49,541 bases of DNA from an uncultured Alphaproteobacteria bacterium (GTDB lineage: Bacteria; Pseudomonadota; Alphaproteobacteria; HIMB59). The position numbers were made by a program, and so were the translations under genes. The notes under the pieces were generated by a model, which was given only the letters and a program-made list of their open reading frames with translations, searched no databases and was not told the DNA's origin. Positions 37,763-46,335 of this stretch are shown here, piece after piece (position 1 is the first letter of the stretch; each line of letters begins with the position of its first letter). The DNA lies in contig CABXST010000003.1 of NCBI GenBank assembly GCA_902514885.1, positions 1 to 49,541 on the forward strand, read 5' to 3'.

Positions 37763-38752
37763 CTAGAGTTTAAGAATCTTGTCAGTAATTTGTAAATCTC
37801 GATTTAAATTTAAATCTGGAGTAATTTTTTTCTTTTTGAGCTTGTCATGATAAAATTTAACCCCCTCTGAAGAGGACATTCCTTCAATTATATATCTCAT
37901 AGTTTGAACTATTAAGTTTTGATCCTCAGATAAATTTATTTTTCTTCCAAAAAGAGCAACTTTTGCACCATATTTACTAGACTTCGAAATAAGTTCGAAA
38001 CAATCTCTAGTTGTACCTTTTCCCCCTCCAAGTATACCTACAATTAAGTTATTAGGGTCATAGCTTGATAATTCTTCCATTGCCTTTGGTCCGTTATATT
38101 GAATTTTAAGAAATAATGGTCTTTCAGTACTAATCTGACCAGCAAGTGTCTTTAAAATACAGTCATTCACATACTCACCTAATTGTAATTGATTAAGACC
38201 AGTTCTTGTTTGTGGGTTAAATACTTCTAGAAAATGATTTAATTTAAATTTAATAGCCTCTTCTCTAAAATCCCTATATGCATTTAGCATTTCTAGATCT
38301 GATTTTAAATTTTTAGAGAAAGTCACAGAAAATAATCCTAGGTTAGCAAACCTCTTAACTGATCTTATTTGGGCTGTTCTAAAAGGCGTTGCTAAATTCT
38401 TTTTATATTCCCCATGTCTTATCCCCCATATGTCTGAGGTATCATTCATTCTTACAGCAGGAGTAACTGATGAATTTTTGAATAAACCTTTTTTTACTAA
38501 CCTTTCAGCATTGGAAGCTGACATTAACATAATATCAACAAGACCTGATTTAGTCATTGACTCTATTGATTCTATATAGCCATCTAAGCTTTTATATTGT
38601 TTTAATTTTCTTCCTTTATAATCTCTTTTATTTCCAGGGGCGGGCACACCTCCACCCATATCCGCATCTTTCGCGTCTGCAATAATAAAATCTTTTGACA
38701 TAAATTTACCATTAGTAATATTATTTAATTTTTTATTTAGAGAGTTTTTCAC
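37763..38752 (-). CDS. Aldolase-like TIM-barrel protein
   Basis: 329 residues. I see a barrel-type pattern close to class I DeoC/FbaB/LsrF aldolases: an N-terminal IIADAKDADMGGG strand, GLVDIMLMSASNAERL, HFLEVFNP, LFLKIQYNG with a candidate Schiff-base Lys, GILGGGKGTTRDCFELI and GAKVALFGRKINLSEDQ. No characterised family name comes to mind, and the catalytic residue is not certain. Flanked by a PfkB kinase (convergent) and xylulokinase (divergent), it could split a sugar phosphate into two smaller units. A member of an uncharacterised barrel family is the alternative. Confidence 0.6.
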   Translation of the reverse strand: MKNSLNKKLNNITNGKFMSKDFIIADAKDADMGGGVPAPGNKRDYKGRKLKQYKSLDGYIESIESMTKSGLVDIMLMSASNAERLVKKGLFKNSSVTPAVRMNDTSDIWGIRHGEYKKNLATPFRTAQIRSVKRFANLGLFSVTFSKNLKSDLEMLNAYRDFREEAIKFKLNHFLEVFNPQTRTGLNQLQLGEYVNDCILKTLAGQISTERPLFLKIQYNGPKAMEELSSYDPNNLIVGILGGGKGTTRDCFELISKSSKYGAKVALFGRKINLSEDQNLIVQTMRYIIEGMSSSEGVKFYHDKLKKKKITPDLNLNRDLQITDKILKL

Positions 38753-38812
38753 AACTTAAAACTATAGCTTAATTTTTTTTAGTAAAGTAAAATAGGATCT
38801 GGAGGAATTGAA

Positions 38813-40255
38813 ATGTTTTTAGGTATTGATTTAGGAACTTCATCAATGAAATGCCTGCTAGTTGATGATGAACAGAATATTTTGAGTAGTGTCTCATCAA
38901 ATATTGAAATTTCCAATCCTAAGAGTGGTTGGTCAGAACAAAATCCAAAGTTTTGGATAGATGCTTTAGATGATTGTTTAAAAACTTTATCACAAAAAAA
39001 TAAAATATCTGAAATAAAGGCTATATCATTTTCTGGACACATGCATGGTGCAACCTGTTTAGATAAAGATTTCAATATAATTAGACCATGTATTCTATGG
39101 AATGATACGAGAAGCTTTGATGAGTGTGAGACTATAATGAAAGATAGATCTGTTTTAGATATCTCTGGAAATCTTGCAATGCCAGGATTTACTGCACCAA
39201 AATTATTATGGATGAAAAAAAATGAACCAAAGAAATTTAATCAAGTTGCAAAAGTTTTATTACCAAAGGACTATCTAAGATTTATTTTAACTGGAGAGTT
39301 TTACAGTGACTTGTCTGATGCTTCTGGAACATATTGGTTGGACGTTGGTAAGCGGGAGTGGTCTAAAAAATTACTTGATGACACTCATATGAATATTAGT
39401 CAAATGCCTAATCTGTGTGAAGGAACTGAACAAACAGGTATCGTAAATAAACATTATCAAAAACAATATGGTTTTAATAATAATTGTAAAGTTTATGGAG
39501 GTGCTGGTGATAATGCAGCAGCTGCAGTTGGTCTTGGAATTTTTGAAGAAGGAAATGTATCTCTCTCTTTGGGTACATCTGGAGTAATTTTTGCTTCTAC
39601 TAATAGTTTTTTAAAAAATTATGATGAAGCTATTCACTCCTTTTGTCATTGTTTGCCAAATACTTGGCACCTTATGTCTGTAATGCTTTCATGTACATCA
39701 AATATAAACTGGTTCATAGATACTTTTAACTCATCAATTAAAGAAATTAATTTAGAACTAGAGAATTTATTGAAAAATTACTCTGATGTGAAAAATTTTC
39801 CATTTTTCCTTCCATATTTATCTGGAGAGAGAACCCCAATAAATGATCCACATATTAGGGCAAGTTTTCATGATATGGGCATCGAAACAACGAGGGTATC
39901 TTTAATATATAGTTTAATAGAGGGAATATCATTTGGTCTAAAGGATAATTATGAAGCATTAAAAAAAACAAATATCAAACTTGATAATATTTATGTCATA
40001 GGTGGTGGATCAAATAGTAGATATTGGATAAAATTATTGGCTAACATATTAAATAGAGATCTTTTAATAACTGAGGCCTCTGATACCATGGCCGCATTTG
40101 GTGCAGCTAGACTCGCTTTTATGGGTTATAACAAAGTTCAGCCCAATGAGATATTATCTAACCCTAGAGTAATTGATCAAGTTAAACCAAATCACGTTAA
40201 TGATATGTTAATTAATAATAGATATCAAAAATGGAAGACATTTTATTTAAATTAA
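38813..40255 (+). CDS. xylB: Xylulokinase (FGGY family)
   Basis: Phosphorylates D-xylulose to xylulose 5-phosphate. 480 residues and close to Escherichia coli XylB along its whole length: IDLGTSSMKCLL (5-16), SGHMHGATCL in the substrate loop, ILWNDTRSFDEC, GNLAMPGFTAPKLLW, LLPKDYLRF, the catalytic Asp in GAGDNAAAA, and LPYLSGERTP. A strong Shine-Dalgarno GGAGGAA (38801-38807) precedes the ATG. With the D-lyxose isomerase it completes a lyxose-to-pentose-phosphate route. One base separates its stop from the next start. Confidence 0.95.
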   Translation: MFLGIDLGTSSMKCLLVDDEQNILSSVSSNIEISNPKSGWSEQNPKFWIDALDDCLKTLSQKNKISEIKAISFSGHMHGATCLDKDFNIIRPCILWNDTRSFDECETIMKDRSVLDISGNLAMPGFTAPKLLWMKKNEPKKFNQVAKVLLPKDYLRFILTGEFYSDLSDASGTYWLDVGKREWSKKLLDDTHMNISQMPNLCEGTEQTGIVNKHYQKQYGFNNNCKVYGGAGDNAAAAVGLGIFEEGNVSLSLGTSGVIFASTNSFLKNYDEAIHSFCHCLPNTWHLMSVMLSCTSNINWFIDTFNSSIKEINLELENLLKNYSDVKNFPFFLPYLSGERTPINDPHIRASFHDMGIETTRVSLIYSLIEGISFGLKDNYEALKKTNIKLDNIYVIGGGSNSRYWIKLLANILNRDLLITEASDTMAAFGAARLAFMGYNKVQPNEILSNPRVIDQVKPNHVNDMLINNRYQKWKTFYLN

Positions 40256-40256
40256 A

Positions 40257-40898
40257 ATGGATCAGAATACTTTTAAATATGATGATTTAGTAAAAAAATT
40301 AAAGTCTTTATTATCATTATCTAAAAATACAAAAAAACGAGTCTTTATAGGTATCAATGGCGCACCTGCCTCAGGAAAAAGCACTGTATCTTTGAAGTTA
40401 AAAATTGATTTAGAGTCTCCACAAATAAAACCAGATATCTTACAAATGGATGGATTCCACTTTGATGACGAGATACTAAAAAAGAAAAACTTACTCATCA
40501 AAAAAGGCTCTCCTGAAACTTTTGATTCATTAGGATTAATAAATTTTATGAAGAGATTAAATAATGAAGAAAATGTTGCTGTGCCTATTTTTGATCGTTC
40601 TTTAGAACTATCAAGATCTTCAGCATATATTATTAATTCCGACATAAATTTAATTATTGTAGAAGGTAATTATCTCTTACTTAAAAAAAAACCATGGGAA
40701 AAATTAAGAAATTTTTTTGACTACACAATTTCTATTAAATGTTCTTTAAAAGCCTTGGAGAAAAGATTGATTGATAGATGGAAATCATTTGGTATCGATG
40801 ATGAGATAGTAAATAAAAAAGTATTTGAAAACGATCTACCAAATGGTCAATTTGTGGTAGACAATAGTTCAGAACCAAACTTTTATTTATTAAATTAA
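40257..40898 (+). CDS. frcK: FrcK-like P-loop kinase
   Basis: 213 residues of the nucleoside/pantothenate-kinase-like P-loop group. Walker A GAPASGKST (35-43), LQMDGFHFDD as the Asp-containing second strand, KKGSPETFD, a Walker-B-like LIIVEGNYLL, and ERWxxxG-like RWKSFGIDD as lid. A kinase of this kind is the fourth gene of the fructose operon frcBCAK of Sinorhizobium meliloti. Here it lies beside frcA but on the opposite strand, sharing a TTAA stop overlap, and it follows xylB by one base. The natural substrate is unproven. Confidence 0.78.
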   Translation: MDQNTFKYDDLVKKLKSLLSLSKNTKKRVFIGINGAPASGKSTVSLKLKIDLESPQIKPDILQMDGFHFDDEILKKKNLLIKKGSPETFDSLGLINFMKRLNNEENVAVPIFDRSLELSRSSAYIINSDINLIIVEGNYLLLKKKPWEKLRNFFDYTISIKCSLKALEKRLIDRWKSFGIDDEIVNKKVFENDLPNGQFVVDNSSEPNFYLLN

Positions 40899-41683
40899 TT
40901 AGATGGAGGAGCTTTTGCTCCTGTCATGTAAGCAACTGCATCAGACATTGAATTTTCTTTAGGATTAATTACGCATAACCTTTGACCCAATCTATGTATA
41001 TGTATTCTATCTGATACTTCAAACACATGGGGCATGTTGTGAGAAATTAGTATAATAGGAATTCCTCTTGCCTTGACTTCACCTATTAATTCTAGAACTC
41101 TTCTACTCTCTTTTACACCCAAAGCTGCGGTGGGCTCATCCATAATAATAACTTTTGTACCAAATGCAGTGGCCCTTGCTACGGCAACACCTTGTCTTTG
41201 TCCTCCAGACAGTGTTTCAACTTGTTGGTTTATATTTTGTATCGTTAGTAGACCTAGCTCAGATAATTTTTTTCGAGCCATTTCTTGCATCCCTGACTGG
41301 TCAAGAAATCTTAAAAATTTTCCCATAAAACCTTTTTTGTAAATTTCTCTTCCTAAAAACATATTATCAGCAATGGTAAGAGCAGGGGAAAGTGCTAAAT
41401 TTTGATAGACAGTTTCAATTCCTGTTTTTCGAGCTTCAATTGGAGAGTCAAAAGTAACTGTTTTCCCATCCAAAAGAATTTCCCCAGAATCTGGTTGAAC
41501 AGCCCCACACAAAGCTTTAATTAGTGTTGATTTTCCTGCACCATTATCACCAATAACTCCTAGCACCTCATTTTTATATAATTCTAAATCAGCATTATCT
41601 AACGCTACAACTTTTCCATACCTTTTATTTATTCCTTTTGCTTGTAATACAGGTTCCATTAATTTGAGATCCTTCTTATCCAT
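40895..41683 (-). CDS. frcA: Sugar ABC transporter ATP-binding protein (FrcA-like)
   Basis: Single-domain ATPase that powers sugar import. 262 residues. Walker A GDNGAGKST (45-53), Q-loop YQN (93-95), signature LSGGQRQG (158-165), Walker B VIIMDEP (178-184), and H-loop ISHNM. Most ribose-type transporters have a double-length ATPase; the half-size form is what FrcA has. It overlaps the permease gene by 25 bases. Confidence 0.93.
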   Translation of the reverse strand: MDKKDLKLMEPVLQAKGINKRYGKVVALDNADLELYKNEVLGVIGDNGAGKSTLIKALCGAVQPDSGEILLDGKTVTFDSPIEARKTGIETVYQNLALSPALTIADNMFLGREIYKKGFMGKFLRFLDQSGMQEMARKKLSELGLLTIQNINQQVETLSGGQRQGVAVARATAFGTKVIIMDEPTAALGVKESRRVLELIGEVKARGIPIILISHNMPHVFEVSDRIHIHRLGQRLCVINPKENSMSDAVAYMTGAKAPPSN

Positions 41684-42741
41684 TGATCAATACCTACAGC
41701 TATAATTATAAGACAACCAAGAGCAAATCTTTGCCATAAAACGTCAAGACCAGCTATTGAAAGTCCTGAACTAAAAACTCCAACAATAAGAGCACCAAAG
41801 AGTGCGCCAACAATTGATCCTCTTCCACCAAACAATGATGTACCACCGATAACAACAGCAGTAATTGAGTCTAAGTTTCCCTCATAAAAACTTGTTGGAG
41901 ATACAGATCCCACTCGCCCTATGGAAACCCAAGCCCCAAGAGCTAATATAACACCAGCAACAGTATAAACTGAAAGAAGCATCCTATCGGTCCTAATACC
42001 AGAGAGTTCAGCCGCCTCCTTATCATCACCTACAGCATAGACATGTCTGCCCCAAGCTGTTTTATTTAAAACAAACCACAAAACTACAAAAATTAAAATC
42101 ATAAGGAACGACCCATATGTAAATTGCGCTCCAAGAATTTTTACTCTTTCTCCAAAAAAATGAAGAAGGGGTGCATTAGCCTCAATATCTCTAGATCTAA
42201 TTGATTGAGAACCACTGAAAAAAATGACCAAAGCAAAAAATATATTCCAAGTTCCAAGTGTAACTATAAAAGGAGGAAGACGAAATTTGGTAACTAACCA
42301 ACCGTTTAAATATCCACAAATCGCTCCACTGGCCATGCCAACCATTATTGCTACTGATGTAGGTATGCCCATTTGCACAGAAAGCTTTCCCATAAAAACT
42401 GAGGCCAAAACCATTATTGCAGCCACACTTAAATCAATACCAGCAGTAAGAATTATTAATGTCTGAGCCGCAGCAAGAATACCAACTATTGTAACTTGTT
42501 GAATGATAAGAGATAAATTGAATGCAGAAAAGAATTTTCCACCGGCAATCATACCAAAAGCGGAAACACTCAAAATTAAAATTATTACAGGAATCATGGT
42601 AGGGTTGCCATGAAGAAAATTTTGTATTTTTTTTAAGGTATTTGGTTTTTCTATCTCAAAAGTATGATGTTCCTGACTTTTATCGCCAATTTCTTCTTGA
42701 AATTTTGGCTGTTCTTTAAGGTCTTTAGAAATATCACTCAT
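41659..42741 (-). CDS. frcC: Sugar ABC transporter permease (FrcC-like)
   Basis: Integral inner-membrane subunit of the importer. 360 residues: a charged cytoplasmic N-terminus (about 1-48), then eight to ten hydrophobic spans beginning TMIPVIILILSVSAFGMIAG, with the conserved loop ELSGIRTDRMLLSVY and the VVIGGTSLFGGRGSIVG segment that contacts the ATPase. Order binding protein - permease - ATPase matches frcBCA. The gene starts 73 bases after the binding-protein stop, with a hairpin in between. Confidence 0.93.
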   Translation of the reverse strand: MSDISKDLKEQPKFQEEIGDKSQEHHTFEIEKPNTLKKIQNFLHGNPTMIPVIILILSVSAFGMIAGGKFFSAFNLSLIIQQVTIVGILAAAQTLIILTAGIDLSVAAIMVLASVFMGKLSVQMGIPTSVAIMVGMASGAICGYLNGWLVTKFRLPPFIVTLGTWNIFFALVIFFSGSQSIRSRDIEANAPLLHFFGERVKILGAQFTYGSFLMILIFVVLWFVLNKTAWGRHVYAVGDDKEAAELSGIRTDRMLLSVYTVAGVILALGAWVSIGRVGSVSPTSFYEGNLDSITAVVIGGTSLFGGRGSIVGALFGALIVGVFSSGLSIAGLDVLWQRFALGCLIIIAVGIDQWIRRISN

Positions 42742-42766
42742 ACTTTTACAAAAATAGTTTTTAATA

Positions 42767-42792
42767 AGAAAGGCGGCCTATACCGCCTTTCT
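42767..42792 (-). terminator. Intercistronic hairpin between frcB and frcC
   Basis: A perfect 10-bp stem AGAAAGGCGG (42767-42776) with CCGCCTTTCT (42783-42792) around a 6-base loop. On the minus strand it follows the binding-protein stop and is not followed by a clean U-tract, so partial termination or protection of the upstream message is more likely than a full stop. Such hairpins often keep binding protein in excess over permease. Confidence 0.75.
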
Positions 42793-42814
42793 CTTTTAAT
42801 TAATTAATGAGACT

Positions 42815-43846
42815 TTAGCCCCAACATCTATCCATACCTTCTTTTGTATCGATAGAAGGTACGCCTGAAGCTGGGAAATCAGTAACTAAGTTTACACCAG
42901 TATCAAAGAAATCTAATCCTGGGGTATTAGCAGGCTTAACTCCATCTTCAGCCCAAGCTTTAATAGCTTCAACACCAAGTGATGCCATTAAAAGTGGGTA
43001 CTGTTGAGATGTAGCTCCAATAACACCATCAGCAACGTCTTGAACACCAGGGCAACCACCGTCAACGGAAACAATTAAAATTCCATCATCAGCTTTACCA
43101 GCTGCTTTTAAAGCTTCATATGCTCCTGCAGCTGCAGGTTCATTAAGTGTGTAAACAACATTGATATCTGGGTTCTTTTGAAGAAGTTTTTCCATAGCGT
43201 CTCTTCCACCTTCTTCATTACCATTTGTTGGCTCGTTACCAACGATTCTAGGGTCATCTTCATCTCCCCATCTAGTAATGTCTTTTGTATCAATACCAAA
43301 TCCGGTTAAAAAACCTTGGTCTCTTAAAACATCGACTGATGGTTGACTTATGTTTAAGTTTAACATTGCAATAATGGCTTTTGAAGTATCACCAAAAGAT
43401 GATGCTGCCCATTCACCAATTAACTTACCAGCTTTAAAATTATCAGTTGCAAAAGTTGAGTCTGCTGCACCAATTGGCTCAAGAGGAGTGTCTAGTGCGA
43501 TAACAAGCAATCCTGCATCTTGAGCTTGACCTAAAACAGTTGTAATGGCTTTAGTATCAGAAGCAGCAATTAAAATACCGCTTGCTCCAGAAGCTATGCA
43601 AGTTTCTACAGCTTTTACTTGTGTTTCATGGTCGCCGTCAATTTTTCCTGCAAACGTGGAGAGTTTAATACCAAGCTCATCAGCTTTAGCTTTAGCACCC
43701 TCTTTCATTTTTACAAAAAATGGATTGATATCCGTTTTTGTAATCAAACAAGCTTCAATAGCATGACTTCCTGCTTTTGCTGGTAGAGTTGCAAAAGTAA
43801 AAGCGACTGCCATAAGTGAAGCTAAGACTAGAGATAATTTTCTCAT
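42815..43846 (-). CDS. frcB: Sugar ABC transporter substrate-binding protein (FrcB-like)
   Basis: Periplasmic binding protein that hands fructose-type sugars to the permease. 343 residues. Signal peptide of about 25 residues ([18 protein letters not shown], cleavage near PAKAGS), then [58 protein letters not shown] and [12 protein letters not shown], which match FrcB of rhizobia closely. The Shine-Dalgarno AGGAGGA (43854-43860 reversed) is strong. Richer in G/C and optimal codons than neighbours, as expected of an abundant protein. Rhizobial FrcB is known for fructose, with ribose and mannose as weaker ligands. Confidence 0.94.
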   Translation of the reverse strand: MRKLSLVLASLMAVAFTFATLPAKAGSHAIEACLITKTDINPFFVKMKEGAKAKADELGIKLSTFAGKIDGDHETQVKAVETCIASGASGILIAASDTKAITTVLGQAQDAGLLVIALDTPLEPIGAADSTFATDNFKAGKLIGEWAASSFGDTSKAIIAMLNLNISQPSVDVLRDQGFLTGFGIDTKDITRWGDEDDPRIVGNEPTNGNEEGGRDAMEKLLQKNPDINVVYTLNEPAAAGAYEALKAAGKADDGILIVSVDGGCPGVQDVADGVIGATSQQYPLLMASLGVEAIKAWAEDGVKPANTPGLDFFDTGVNLVTDFPASGVPSIDTKEGMDRCWG

Positions 43847-43924
43847 AGTTATGTCCTCCTATGTATATATACGACTTAAGAATAGCTTAAAAAGTAGGTC
43901 TTAATCTAGATAATTTTTTAATTT

Positions 43925-45397
43925 TTAATGTTGATTTTTAAGAAAATGTTTATCAATTATTTCCTTCCATTGATCATATGTGCTTTGTGCTGCTTTATTT
44001 TTTTTTGGACTTACTATTGTATTATTAAGCTTAAATCTCTTTAAATCGTTTAAATTTGTTATTTTATGTTGGTATTGTAAACCAAATAATAAGGCTCCAT
44101 AGGAAGACATATCCTCCATTTCTGGAATGATGACATCAGTTTGAGATAAATCTGCAATTAATTGAGTAAAAAATTTATTTTTAACCATCCCACCATCTAT
44201 TGAAAGATTATTTAATGAAAAATTTTTTGATTTTTGTAAAAATTCCAAATACAAAAACATTTGAAATGCTACTGATTCAAGAGCAGCACGAATTAAGTGT
44301 CTTTTATTTGTTGCAGCATTAATGCCAAAAATAGCAGCACGAATATCTGAAATCCAAAAAGGTGGGCCTAGACCCGAAAAAGCTGGAACAAAATAAACAC
44401 CATTACTACTCTCCACATCTGAAGAAAACGTTTCACTTTCATCAACAGATTTTATTAATTTTATATTATCCATTAGCCAAGAAATTGTCCCTCCAGCAAA
44501 AGAACCTAGACATTCTGAAGCAAAAGTATTTTGTTTATTTGTATAAGCTAGAGAGGTGAAAGAATTATCATCTAGTAGTAATTGATTACCAATATTTGTC
44601 TGTATATTAAAGCCAGTACCAGTAGTAATTTTAGTATCACCCTGTTCAAAACAAAAGTTAGCAAACAATGATGCTTGTGCATCACCTACTACGCCTATTA
44701 TAGGAATTTTTTTCTCAAAACTTCCATTAAAATGGCTTTCACCAAAAATTTCAGAGCTTTTTTTAATCTCTGCAAATTGAATGTTCCTTATATTAAATAT
44801 AGACAATAACTCATCGTCCCATTTATTGTTCAGGCAATCAAATAAAAGAGTCCTAGAGGCATTAGTTGTATCAGTTACAAAAGACTCTAAATCAGTTAAG
44901 CGATATATGAGATACGTTTCAATTGTTCCAAAGCAAATCTCTTCATTTTCTATTTTTGAATTTATTTCAGAATTATTTTCAATAATCCAATTTAATTTAC
45001 TTCCAGAAAAAAAGGTATTTGGTTGGAGACCAGTCTTCTTTTTAATAGTTTGAGTTAATTCCCTATTACTCAAAAGATCATCACAAATTTTTTGCCCTCT
45101 TGTGCATTGCCAAACAATTGCATTATGTATGGGCTTACCTGTTTTTTTTTTAAATAATGAAAAAGTTTCTCTTTGATTTGTAATACTTATAAACCTAGGG
45201 TCAGGCGATAAAAGAGAAGCTTGTTTTACAAGTTCAATTAAATTTTGAAAGATTTCCTCAAGGTCATGCTCAATGTATCCTTCTTTTGTATAAATTTGTT
45301 TGTGTTCTTTTTGAAATTTTTTTAAAACTTTTAAATTATCGTCGAAAACTAATACTGTTGTAGAGGAAGTGCTTGAGTCAATAGTTATATATCCCAT
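43925..45397 (-). CDS. FGGY carbohydrate kinase, glycerol-kinase-like (candidate apulose-type kinase)
   Basis: 490 residues. IDSSTSSTTVLVFD at the N-terminus, ITNQRETF (Arg76, Glu77), AIVWQCTRG, TTNASRTLLFD and the catalytic Asp239 in VGDAQASLF place it near GlpK. But residues that contact glycerol in GlpK differ: the Tyr of PYFSG is Phe129, and the first Gln after the catalytic Asp is Ala240. So glycerol is unlikely, and a four- or five-carbon ketose or branched sugar is a better guess. It shares one base with the transketolase C-half gene, and its product would be a sugar phosphate for that enzyme. Confidence 0.85.
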   Translation of the reverse strand: MGYITIDSSTSSTTVLVFDDNLKVLKKFQKEHKQIYTKEGYIEHDLEEIFQNLIELVKQASLLSPDPRFISITNQRETFSLFKKKTGKPIHNAIVWQCTRGQKICDDLLSNRELTQTIKKKTGLQPNTFFSGSKLNWIIENNSEINSKIENEEICFGTIETYLIYRLTDLESFVTDTTNASRTLLFDCLNNKWDDELLSIFNIRNIQFAEIKKSSEIFGESHFNGSFEKKIPIIGVVGDAQASLFANFCFEQGDTKITTGTGFNIQTNIGNQLLLDDNSFTSLAYTNKQNTFASECLGSFAGGTISWLMDNIKLIKSVDESETFSSDVESSNGVYFVPAFSGLGPPFWISDIRAAIFGINAATNKRHLIRAALESVAFQMFLYLEFLQKSKNFSLNNLSIDGGMVKNKFFTQLIADLSQTDVIIPEMEDMSSYGALLFGLQYQHKITNLNDLKRFKLNNTIVSPKKNKAAQSTYDQWKEIIDKHFLKNQH

Positions 45398-46335
45398 TAA
45401 CCTAGCATTTTAGAAGACAAAGCTGCTATTTTTTCAGGGCTCATATTATAGTGATCTAGTACATCGGCTTGGGAGCCATTAACTATATATTCATCTGGTA
45501 TTCCAAGAATTTTGAAATCAAGATTAATCTTATTTTGAGCAATGATATTTGCGCATTGTTCACCTAAACCCCCATAAATACTGTGCTCTTCAATAGATAT
45601 CAAGACCTTGGATTTTTTAGCCATTTTTATTAAAATATCGTTATCAAAGGGTTTTATTGTGTGCATACTTATTATAGTGGGATTAATACCCTTTGTTTTT
45701 AAAATCTCTCCTGCTAATACAGCTCTTTGAACAGTTTCGCCTGTAGAAACTAAAGTAATGTCTTCTCCTTCTGAAACTGTTATCGCTTTCCCAATTTGAA
45801 AATTAGTTCCTGGAGAATGAATACTCATCATTGGTTTTTTTCCATACCTTATATATAGAGGTTTGTCATAACCAACTGAGGCTTTAATAATCTCCGAAGC
45901 TTCAAAGTTATCTGCTGGAGCAACAATCGAGATGTTGTTAAATGTTCTTAAAGATGCAAAATCATGAATGGAATGATGTGTTGAGCCAAGTTGCCCATAA
46001 CTAATACCTGCACTTATGCCAACTAGGACCACAGGTTGATTTGAATAACAGATATCATTTTTAATTTGTTCAATAGACCGAGCTGTAAGAAAGCTTGCTG
46101 GAGACACACCAAATACCTTTTTACCACCTGCTGAAAGACCTGCAGAAATTCCTACTAAATTTTGTTCAGCTATACCTACCTCTATTATTTGATCAGGTAA
46201 TTCTTTTCCAAAATTTACTAGCTTTCCTGATCCTCTCGAGTCACTAGTTACTACTAATATATTTTGGTTTATTTTTGCTTGATCTAAAAGTGTGTCAGCA
46301 AATATTTCTAGATTTGGTTTTCCAATTTTATTCAT
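45397..46335 (-). CDS. Transketolase, C-terminal subunit
   Basis: Pyrimidine-binding and C-terminal half of a thiamine diphosphate enzyme split over two genes. 312 residues. The catalytic Glu57 in GIAEQNLVGISAGL activates the cofactor. FGVSPASFLTARSIEQIKNDI, GSTHHSIHDFA and APADNFEASEII are typical of split transketolases. It overlaps the N-terminal half gene by 8 bases and the kinase gene by one, so all three are made together. Split forms are often dedicated to catabolic pathways, not the central pentose pathway. Confidence 0.92.
   Translation of the reverse strand: MNKIGKPNLEIFADTLLDQAKINQNILVVTSDSRGSGKLVNFGKELPDQIIEVGIAEQNLVGISAGLSAGGKKVFGVSPASFLTARSIEQIKNDICYSNQPVVLVGISAGISYGQLGSTHHSIHDFASLRTFNNISIVAPADNFEASEIIKASVGYDKPLYIRYGKKPMMSIHSPGTNFQIGKAITVSEGEDITLVSTGETVQRAVLAGEILKTKGINPTIISMHTIKPFDNDILIKMAKKSKVLISIEEHSIYGGLGEQCANIIAQNKINLDFKILGIPDEYIVNGSQADVLDHYNMSPEKIAALSSKMLG

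Noticed and set aside
43925-45397. Plain glycerol kinase (glpK)
   Set aside because: Two glycerol-contact positions differ and no glycerol transporter or dehydrogenase is nearby.
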